From contig MPNW01000589.1 of assembly GCA_011800805.1 (NCBI GenBank), positions 84,563 to 99,562 on the forward strand: DNA of 15,000 nucleotides. Reading direction: 5' to 3'. The first letter of the stretch is position 1, and every line of letters begins with the position of its first letter. This DNA is from Hirudo medicinalis (taxonomy: Eukaryota; Annelida; Clitellata; Hirudinida; Hirudinidae). Positions 1 through 7,864 of the stretch are shown one piece after another. Both the position numbers and the translations under genes were made by a program. Under the pieces are notes generated by a model, which had not been told where the DNA came from, made no database searches, and saw nothing but the letters and a program-made list of their open reading frames with translations.

Positions 1-210
<210 letters not shown>

Positions 211-404
211 TTCAGGGCTGGAATTCTAAGTGTAGTCAGTCGTGCATGCATGGCTCTCTGTATATGTGTGTATGTGTATATGTGTGTTACACCGATCTTA
301 AGAAATAAATATTTCTCATGAAGAAAGAATTTATTCATTTTGACTGATAAATAAAAAATAAGTAATGAATGAGTATCGGAATATATTATTATTACTTTTT
401 CTTA

Positions 405-499
405 CGTCGTCGTCGTCATCATCATCATCATCATCATCATCGTCATCATCATCATCATCATCATCATCATCGTCATCATCATCATCTTCATCATCATCA

Positions 500-532
<33 letters not shown>
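405..532. repeat. compound microsatellite: GTC/ATC then ATT
   Basis: Positions 405-501 are CGT/CAT triplets in constant phase, with one CTT change near 487. The array switches directly into (ATT)n at about 502-532. The switch without loss of the 3-bp register suggests a C-to-T type change that later spread, giving a compound array. No coding role is visible. Confidence 0.95.
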
Positions 533-534
<2 letters not shown>

Positions 535-2570
535 ACTTTAATTATTAATTTTTAATTATTCAAGGAGAGATTAAACTTTAAAAAAAAATGATTATTATAA
601 ATCCTAACTCGAATGGTAAATTCAAATACGAAGCTCGACACACCCGAGTGGAATTCGAAGCCGAGTCCTTAAACTGGATTTTGGCAGCAGCTTGAGTTCC
701 AACTTCAAAAAGCAGGAGTTGTTTTTGACCTTCGACAATTTTTGTTCCACCTTTTCGGTATTTTTATTCAACTCGAGCGGAAAAATACAAAGAAAGGGTC
801 TTAAAAATCAAAAAATAAACCGTAAGAAGCCAATCCCAGCCAGGGAGTTTATAGCATCAAAGACTGAGATGCTGATGTGATGATCTCTGTGGTGTGTTTG
901 TTATGCTCGGAGTTTCGTCATCCTTTCCTTTTTCTCACCATCTTTCCATCCTTATCATATTAATTGCTTATTATGAATTAATTAGCTAGTTGTTTATGCC
1001 TAGTTCATTAGGTATTCATTTGGCACGAGGGATATTATTCATACCATTGATTCTCATATTTACGATCATCCCCAGAGAAATTCACAAGCTCTCACTCTAC
1101 GCGATGTCCTTCATAATCAGGTCTACCCTTGACTTGGATGCGAAATGTGGTCCTCACGTTTATGACAGTTATGGCCAGTAAATCTGGTATAATGTCGTTA
1201 GACGCTGTCACTGACGTATGTCATACTTTTGTCTTTGCGCGCATCTTAGCCATCTTATCGGGCGCCGATTCCCAGTTGTTTTTAAAAGAGGAGAAACTCC
1301 TCTGAATCTCCGAAAAATTCTGCAGAATTATTGTTCTGCAGATTTTATTCTCAACAGTTAAATCGAGTGGTAGACGACGTTCTAATGTAGGAGGAACACG
1401 TTTAAGTCGTTTCTCTATAGCAGCAACAATCAAGACCAGCTCGGATTCCAAAGCCAGAAACAATTAACATTGTGGACCAGATGGGCAATCCTTTGAACAG
1501 CTGCTCAACCACGACCAAGCACAATCAATCCAGGAGTTGTGGGAAAACGAAACTCCGGAGCAGGACACGAGTTGGTGTGCCATTATCGGATCCAAAAATT
1601 AAGCAGGTTAAATTTAAAAAAAAAATCAACAAAACAGAATGAATGATTCTAGTTAGCAGACGAGTTCGGTGCGGTTCAGACGATGGAGATTGCAATTAAC
1701 ATGGAAAATGGAGATCTGACAAACCTACCCTCCCGTGCGAGAACCTATCGGTTTTGTATATTTTTAAGTGCACAAAAACGAGATAAAAAATAAAACCTTT
1801 CCTCCGAAACTAAAATTAATTTCGAGTTCGTGTTCAAGTTTTACTCGTACTTGGACTAAAATTTGGCGTGAGACGAAATCTGTCGGGCTTTTAAGCGCTG
1901 TTCAAAGTAAATAAAAAACAAAAAGAATCACAGCTAAAGTTTTGTAGGATGAATGTTTCACCCTCCAGATCGCTCCATTTATGTGAAAGCTCCCACAAAA
2001 TCAAAGATATTAAAGAATGCGTTCAAAGCAGAATTCTGCCATGCCTTCTCAGCACAATGACCTCTTGGGTGGCTTAAATACAGCAGCTCTAATGAACGAA
2101 GACTCCAAAGTTCTTGTGTTCTTGTGTGTTCCTGCCGTGCACGCTGGCAGAAAATGCAGTTTGGGTTAAGTTTGTGTTAAGTCCGTGTTAAGACTACCGA
2201 GCCCAGAGTTAAATCCTCTTCGCCAATCAACGCCTCTTGAATTTAAGAAGTCTAGACAAATTTAAGACTTCGGTTATCACGTTCAAAAGTAATTTTCTGA
2301 TCTGCAGACTCCAACAAGCTGATAAAACCACGGGAAGCTAGAGGCTTGTTTACGTCGAGCCGTTACGAATATGGCGAGGCGGACGATTATAAATTTTTAA
2401 ATGAGTTTCAAAATAATTACAACTTAAGAATTAAGTGCGTATCAATATTCATCAGTATTCTGACGCCGTGTGTTAATTTGATTGAATATTAATTAAAAAC
2501 ATATTTCAAGCCATTTTAAACAAATATCTATATATATCTGCTTTGATTACTTAAACCAAATCAGTGACAA
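533..2570. other. gene-poor region, no recognised gene
   Basis: About 2 kb with no convincing family match. The longest open stretches are an 80-codon minus frame (1221-1463, opening at TTG rather than ATG) and a 63-codon plus frame near 990-1181, also without an ATG start. A plus-strand frame near 1480-1605 ends in AAGCAG followed by GTTAAA, which could be a splice donor, but an overlapping frame there is equally open. Either this is intergenic DNA or it holds small exons of a gene I cannot identify. Confidence 0.5.
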
Positions 2571-2572
2571 AT

Positions 2573-2578
2573 TTTAAT
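2573..2578 (-). terminator. candidate poly(A) signal ATTAAA for the somatomedin-B gene
   Basis: The minus strand reads ATTAAA about 43 nt past the stop codon of the somatomedin-B reading frame. ATTAAA is the commonest animal variant of AATAAA. It is suitably placed but unremarkable in AT-rich DNA, so support is modest. Confidence 0.35.
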
Positions 2579-2620
2579 AACGTAACTAAACAAAATTCAA
2601 TAATATTGTTTAGTATTATA

Positions 2621-2947
2621 CTAACGCTTGCAAAAGTCTTGGTAATCAGGGCAACAGTCATCGAGCGTGAGGCAGGCTGAATCGCAGAAGCAGGTCGTGG
2701 CATTTTGGGGCAAAGGACGGTTGTCTTCCGCTTGTACTTCTCCAGATTTCTTCACCAGTGTCTTGATTCTGCAGCTGTTGTCTTTTCCCTGGCAGCATTT
2801 TCCCAATTCCGTGCATGAGGTCGGATGAGGATGAACTTTCAGGAGTCTTCTGTTGACGAGTTTCAGTTCTGGAACGTCTTCCTTTTTCGACAGAGTGACT
2901 GCCAGAGCGGCAGAGAGGATAATGAAGGACCAAAAAATGTTGGACAT
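2621..2947 (-). CDS. small secreted protein with one somatomedin-B domain
   Basis: Predicted 108-residue protein from an uninterrupted reading frame. Residues 4-19 are hydrophobic (FWSFIILSAALAV) after a short start and look like a signal peptide, so the product should be secreted. Cysteines at 45, 51, 52, 59, 86, 88, 92, 98, 99 and 106 follow the somatomedin-B plan, including CFCD at 86-89, DDCCPD at 96-101 and a final Cys. The ten-cysteine layout with an early Cys-Cys pair resembles the SBSPON type more than the eight-cysteine vitronectin type. The loop between Cys59 and Cys86 is unusually long (26 residues) and carries an N-glycosylation sequon, NAT, at 82-84. The protein stops two residues after the last Cys, with no second domain. 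I chose the ATG at 2947 because it has A at -3 and directly precedes the signal peptide; an upstream in-frame ATG at 3082 would bury it. An extra exon joined at a GTTAGT next to the stop cannot be excluded. Partners and role are unknown. Confidence 0.82.
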   Translation of the reverse strand: MSNIFWSFIILSAALAVTLSKKEDVPELKLVNRRLLKVHPHPTSCTELGKCCQGKDNSCRIKTLVKKSGEVQAEDNRPLPQNATTCFCDSACLTLDDCCPDYQDFCKR

Positions 2948-3295
2948 TTTGGAGGGCGAATTGAATTGAAAGTATATCTGGATATTGTATATTTGGTTTA
3001 CAGAGACAAACTTTAAGTTTTTTCTCTTTCGTGGATGCTCACCCTTAAAAAGTAAAACACATCGTTTTGAAGCAATAAGCATAAGTAGCACTTGAGCTAA
3101 AACAATCCTTACAAAGAACGCCCTTATGACCAAATAATCCTAATTTTTCGAAGCAAAAGAACTCACTTCAGATAGAGTCTTCTCGTCTAGAAACACTTCT
3201 TATCTGAAAGGTAATTCTGAGGCAAGTATCTGTCTAAAGCAGACCAACTATGGAGAGAGGAAATATATCTAAAGGGGTCCCGGCGCAGACAAACT

Positions 3296-3306
3296 CTATT
3301 TATATA
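3296..3306 (-). promoter_or_regulatory. TATA box upstream of the somatomedin-B gene
   Basis: The minus strand reads TATATAAATAG, a near-ideal TATA box, about 350 bp before the chosen start codon. Transcription would begin near 3270, giving a 5' untranslated region of roughly 320 nt unless it is spliced. A possible donor (GTGAGC) and acceptor (ATATCCAG) lie between it and the ATG, so a short leader intron is conceivable. No expression evidence exists. Confidence 0.45.
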
Positions 3307-3503
3307 TCATCGAGAGGTGCCTAAGCTCTTCCATGCCAGGCTATCCTCTCACGAAGCGTCACTATCTCCCGATTCCATTTTCATGTCGAGCCACTGGGCT
3401 TTAAACACTTGCTGATTTGTTTCTTATTAACCGGTTGTGGATTCACGTACAAATTATCACGTACATTGTGCGAGTTTGTGTTTGTCCACGTACGCTTTGT
3501 AAG

Positions 3504-3616
3504 GGCCCACCATGGTAAAGGCATGTGCTTGTATTTCGATGGAAGCCAATTGATTCATTGTTTGGCCAACCAAGACGAAACCAGGTCGACTGTTGGACTC
3601 ATTTGCAATTCTTCAG
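3504..3616 (+). other. possible isolated exon with MRH (mannose-6-phosphate receptor homology)-like core
   Basis: An open stretch of 113 nt is flanked by an acceptor-like GTAAG and a good donor, TTCAG followed by GTGACA. Its translation contains MCLYFDGSQLIHC, then DETRSTVGLICN. This fits the remembered core of MRH domains, in which Tyr-x-x-Gly-x..Cys is followed after a short loop by Arg-Ser-Thr, alternating hydrophobics and Cys-Asn. MRH domains bind mannose-6-phosphate or high-mannose glycans in the secretory pathway. The expected second half, ending in a Trp-Thr-x-x-Ala-Cys type motif, was not found nearby on the plus strand. It may therefore be one exon of a larger gene, a decayed exon, or chance. 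Confidence 0.28.
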
Positions 3617-3650
3617 GTGACACGAGTAATAAATATAATATGCTGTAATA

Positions 3651-3664
3651 TAATAATAATAATG

Positions 3665-3696
<32 letters not shown>
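3651..3696. repeat. AAT microsatellite
   Basis: (AAT)n with one GAT interruption near 3663, about 46 bp long. No gene is evident around it. Confidence 0.95.
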
Positions 3697-3697
<1 letters not shown>

Positions 3698-4164
3698 GAT
3701 TAGGTCAGAAATATTGTAATGTAATTAATTTTGTTTATTACTAGTTTGGTCCGATTTTGGTCAGGTGAAGTCTCTAATCCATGGGAGTGGCCCTCTTTGG
3801 CCATACTTTTGTACTTTGAATAAAACAGAAGTTTAAAATTCAAGTACAATTAAGTACTGGCTATTTCCTTCGTGTTTTGAATCAAAGTTTATTATTTTTG
3901 CAATTGTGGATACGTTTAAATTGTTATAAATTGGTTTAAAACTAAAGAAAACAAATCGAAAATAGAAGGCAGAAAATGAAACTATCTGTAGTTTCTCCGA
4001 CGTCAGCCGACGACATGGTAGCATTTGAGCCGCGGGCTATCGGAGTTAGCATTTGACCCCGTGAAATGTCACCTTATCATGTGTTTAAATCTTTAACAAC
4101 GTAATCGAATTTAGTAATGTTATGGATTGCATTCAAATAACATCACTAAGAACAATAATTTCCC

Positions 4165-4190
4165 ATTAATAATAATAATAATAATAATAA
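4165..4190. repeat. short AAT microsatellite
   Basis: About eight AAT units in gene-poor DNA. Confidence 0.9.
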
Positions 4191-4715
4191 ACAGTTAGTT
4201 CAAGTAATAATCTTAATTATATTGAAATGTGACAACAAAATGCACAAAAGAAAATAGTCCTCAGTAGACATGAATGCCTTGCATCTTATCGTTCCTGCGA
4301 TCAGAGTCCATTTCAGTTATGAGGAACTAAAAAAAATATATTGTAAATAGCTAAAACATTATATAATATTATTAACTACATTAAAACACAGGCTGTGATC
4401 AACGCCAGCCCGGATAACGACGAACAATAGCGCTTCAGAATTTTCAGAATTGTGAGCAGTGAAAAAAAACAAATCCACATCTGATCTAGATTGTAGTTTT
4501 TAAGTTTTCTGTGACGTATTTCTACATAAAGCAATGTTACTTGTTGGAAAAGTACTTTCGACGAGCACACACACTTGCACACCGAGTACTCTGGATTTTT
4601 TACTTTTTTATATTTTCACTTTATGGCCGTCAACTTGTGATTGTCTGCTTTCGGAATAGTTGGATGAAAACCCATCAAGACCTGATCACTTACTGAAGAA
4701 AGCAACCATTACACT

Positions 4716-4860
4716 AAACTATCTATAAGCACTCGAGTACTTGCACATTACATTTAAAAATGTTTTAAACTATCTACAAGCACCTGAGTACTTGCACACT
4801 ACATTTAAATTTTTTTTAAAAACTATCTGCAAGTACCTGTGTACAAAGTACATTACATTC
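4716..4860. repeat. minisatellite-like tandem repeat, about 52 bp x 2.8
   Basis: Three successive units start with AAACTATCT at 4716, 4767 and 4820, giving periods of 51 and 53 bp. Each continues with an AAGCACC-like stretch, then GAGTACTTGCAC and ACATT, and ends in an A/T run of variable length. Units one and two are close copies. Unit three is more diverged and loses the pattern near 4860. The copies differ mostly in the A/T tract, consistent with local slippage. Confidence 0.85.
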
Positions 4861-5400
4861 TAAGAAGTAATGTCCATGCCATTTGAACCCGAACTTACTG
4901 CGAAGTTCACAACGAATAGTAGAAACAGCTACGAAGAAGAAGAAGAAAACAGTTTTATTTCTGAGCATTGATGCTTTGTTGATCATTAACACCGCGCAAA
5001 AGTGGTTTTGACCTGCTACTGCGCACAGGTATACAATTTCTGACCTCAACGTGCATAAAAAACACATTTCCTCACAAGTGACAGGTGGCTGTCACTCCAC
5101 TAAGTGGAAGAGTAGGAGAGTTTTGAACTGTTAAACTGTAGCACGCAGAAAAAGGTCGACACGATAGGGAATTGCTTGTTGTTCTAAGAGGAGTTTATCG
5201 TGTTTGGAATCATATCTTGTTTACCGAGACTACCTCGATTTTCTTTTTGCGCTTATTAATGTTTCTCTCTTTTACGAGTTTTCCATCGAGAAGTCACAAA
5301 CATCCAACGAATACGATCCATTAGTCTGCTTCTCTTCATTCACACTTGTCAAAAAAAAATACCTGAAAGATTTCATATTTTTGAGCATAAAAACAGCGCA
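4861..5400. other. no gene recognised
   Basis: Holds an 83-codon minus frame (4816-5067) that overlaps the tandem repeat and contains a poly-Phe run, and a 71-codon plus frame (5204-5419) opening at TTG. Neither shows a domain or convincing splice context. The right end may belong to the degraded retroelement that follows. Confidence 0.5.
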
Positions 5401-5787
5401 GCGATCCCGGTGCAATTGACGTGGGATAATGGCGCATTTATGTAGCGCAAACTTCCAGTCTCAAACACTAATGTCACGCCCATCCAAGGTCTCGACACCG
5501 TACGATCAACCAAGTTTGTCCAGCTTGATCTCTCCGTCAACGATGATTCAGCACTTTTAATCAGACTTATAGATATGGTGTTGGTTTAAGCATCATCCAA
5601 GCACGTTGTCTCCTTCCAAGTCGTCAATTAGATTCGAACACGGCACCTCAATATCGACGCAGACTTGTCACACTCTGTAGGGCCAGTCGATCGACAATTT
5701 TTTGGGGTCTCGACGCCATTCTTTCATTCGATTGAAAGAAAAATAACATGCAAACTTACATATCACTGCCCGTTATCAAAAGAATAA
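5401..5787 (+). pseudogene. degraded BEL/Pao-type retrotransposon protease fragment (tentative)
   Basis: One plus-strand frame keeps several landmarks, in order, of the Pao retrotransposon peptidase domain (DUF1758). A DNGA at 5425-5436 sits where the catalytic Asp-Ser/Thr-Gly is expected. A VTPIQGL stretch ends at 5493, followed by a hydrophobic LIRLIDMVLV near 5560-5586, a His-Leu step at 5644-5649, and PVD followed by FFG at 5683-5706, matching the usual Pro-x-Asp-x-x-Leu-Gly. The spacings between the later landmarks fit. In-frame stops at 5443, 5587 and 5629 break the frame before its terminal stop at 5785, so it cannot encode an active protease. No flanking long terminal repeats or reverse transcriptase were recognised. 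The call rests on motif spacing alone and could be wrong. Confidence 0.4.
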
Positions 5788-6209
5788 TCTTCTAAGAACA
5801 AGTTTATATCTCCCCGATAAAAGTGGGAAGGTCAGAGCTTCGGTTCAAGTTGTTAAACTGGTTCGTAATGGCGGCCTTGAACATGATATTTCAGATTGTC
5901 TCGTTCGGAGGGTGGCGCAGATAACAATCTAGAAAAAAACACATTAACGACTGTAATAAAAACGATGTCAACGATTTTTATAATATCCGGTTGCTCGGTC
6001 TGGATTCAAATGTTTACGATAACGATACTGTCGCATCATGGAAAATAATCACTTTGTAAGTAAAGTGTTGCTATTGTACATATTTCTCCAGAGTTATTCG
6101 ATTCGGAATCCTGCATTTACGTGGCATCTTCTTGTACATCTAATGTACATTGTTAATTTGACTCTCCTTTGTAGAATTCTTTTTCATTGAGTACCAATCG
6201 GCCTCACTG

Positions 6210-6389
6210 ATGGACCATCACCGAAAGTCTTCAAACTCTGATTTGAATGGACACGTAATGACACGAATTTTCGATCACATTAACTCAGTCCACAAACATG
6301 ACTTCGGATACATACAAGAAACTGCCAAAATACAAAATAAGCATTATGTCACAAATAAAATCGGCGGAACACTTTTTAAAACCAAATGA
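6210..6389 (+). other. unidentified 59-codon open frame
   Basis: Starts at an ATG and encodes a hydrophilic peptide of mixed composition rich in His, Lys and Asn (begins MDHHRKSSNSDLNGH, ends GGTLFKTK). The frame stays open upstream to about 6162, making roughly 75 codons without a stop in AT-rich DNA. That is longer than expected by chance but not decisive. No domain, signal peptide or clear splice sites were seen. It could be a lone exon or a chance frame. Confidence 0.15.
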
Positions 6390-6875
6390 TATTTTCACAG
6401 CAATCCGACGCCACTCGACGAAACTACACAGATGACAAAATGGCTCCATTCTCGTTCGATATGCAAGACTCGCGCTGAAAATGAAAATAAATCTCGGATG
6501 ATATATTGCTGAATTAAATTATATTTATTATCTTGTCGTAAAGCGAAAAATTTGAAAATTGATGGAATCGAATTTTTGGCGATATTTTAGTTCAGAAGAA
6601 TTTTAAGATTTTATTCTTGTAAATTGAAAACTCAATTTGATGGGATTTCTAAACTATTTAGAGAATTTCTTATCATAAGTGTTAACGATGGTAATGATGT
6701 TAATATTGATTACAGAAGTTTTATTAACAAACTATGATGAATGACAACGACTCAGATTGCCAATCTATTATTGTCCGGTTGGAAAGTAGAACAGTGCTGA
6801 TTTCGTGCCTCCAGCAATTTGTCGTTCATGACAAGAGTTCGTAGTAAATTGATGACGGTCAGGATGACATTCAGT

Positions 6876-6904
6876 ATGATGATGATGATGATGATGATGA
6901 TGAT
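6876..6904. repeat. GAT microsatellite
   Basis: About nine perfect ATG/GAT units in non-coding DNA, the same motif family as the window's other long arrays. Confidence 0.93.
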
Positions 6905-7779
6905 CAGTTTGAATGATTCGACTTGTTTTGAAGTTTCTATACATGGATAACTTTTTACTAAAGAAGTTGAAATTCTTTAGCGAAATAAGCTATTTAATTA
7001 AAATGGAATGTTCAATAAAAAAGAGAAGTAAACTTTTCTGGATAAATTGAAAATTATGTATAAATCGTATTGGATTGAAGAAATTTAAGCAATGGCAATC
7101 AAAAACAACTGCACATTGCCGACTTTATCAGTCAGGAATTTAATAAAGTTGATATATTAAATAAAAACTTTTTTTTAATGAAATCGCCAGTGCTCGGATC
7201 AACTTAGATTTTTGGATCATGTCTTGGAAAAATTTAAAACTCTTATAATTCGGAAGAATGCCTTCTGCCAATTATTTTAACACGTTTCGAAGATAATTTA
7301 GTTGAAATAAACACGAAAAAGTCTGGCGAAGACGAGATACCCTCAGCATAACATCAACTTTAACAATTTTAACAATTTACAATTAATGGTCTTGAAGTTC
7401 TGCTGAACATAAGCCTCTCCAATCAAACTCTGAATCGTTGTCGTTACCGTTGACATTACATCAATATAAAAATTTTTTAACCAAAGTTAGTTGATACAAA
7501 GTAGATACTAATTAAAAAAGATGTCAGAAATATTTTTGTAATTAATTTATTTAATTTATATGAAACTCAAAAATACCCAAGTGTAAAATGTTGCTTGAAT
7601 AAATTTATTTCTAAAGAAAGTTTGTCCAACTTCTTTCTGAATAAGGCAAATAAGAGAACATACAATTAAATTTAAAAATTAAATAAAGTGAAGAAATTGA
7701 ATTTATCACAGATAAACTTACAATTAAATTTTTATGTTATTAAGATGTTTTATAGATACTTTTAAAATACTTTTAGTAC

Positions 7780-7813
7780 ATAAATATACGCTGCTACAGG
7801 GAATCCCACAGTT
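7780..7813 (+). promoter_or_regulatory. candidate TATA box and initiator of the NADAR gene
   Basis: ATAAATA at 7780-7786 is followed 30 nt later by CCACAGTT (A at 7810), which resembles an initiator. This is the expected spacing for a TATA-dependent start. It would give a leader of about 55 nt before the ATG at 7865. An upstream leader exon cannot be excluded. Confidence 0.35.
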
Positions 7814-7864
7814 GCGTTATGAGCTAGATTGTTTGTTTACGAAGTAGCTGCCTATAAACGCGAA

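Larger units (their letters stand above)
3310..4710. other. gene-poor region with AAT microsatellites
   Basis: AT-rich sequence with no complete gene recognised. The only protein-like signal is the MRH-like stretch at 3504-3616, annotated separately. Other open frames, such as 3833-4024 minus and 4376-4582 minus, have low-complexity or hydrophobic translations without family motifs. Confidence 0.55.
5790..7770. other. gene-poor AT-rich region
   Basis: About 2 kb of AT-rich sequence with no recognised gene. It holds a GAT microsatellite (6876-6904), an unexplained 59-codon plus frame at 6210-6389, and several tiny ATG-started frames (for example ATGGCGGCC at 5868, which stops after 18 codons). 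The rise in A/T beyond about 7500 leads into the promoter of the NADAR gene. Confidence 0.55.

Noticed and set aside
692..1181. Plus-strand frames of about 62 codons at 692-880 and 990-1181
   Set aside because: They open at TTG, have no splice context or family motif, and are of chance length.
2120..2145. CTGCC...GGCAG inverted repeat with a GTGCAC centre
   Set aside because: The stem is only five base pairs, too short to support a functional hairpin or transposon end.
2658..3016. 91-codon minus frame and 63-codon plus frame over the somatomedin-B gene
   Set aside because: Shadow frames; only one frame shows a signal peptide and the cysteine pattern.
5630..5650. Minus-strand GTGTTCGAATCT resembling a tRNA B box
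   Set aside because: No A box at the right distance and no cloverleaf could be drawn; it lies inside the retroelement-like remnant.
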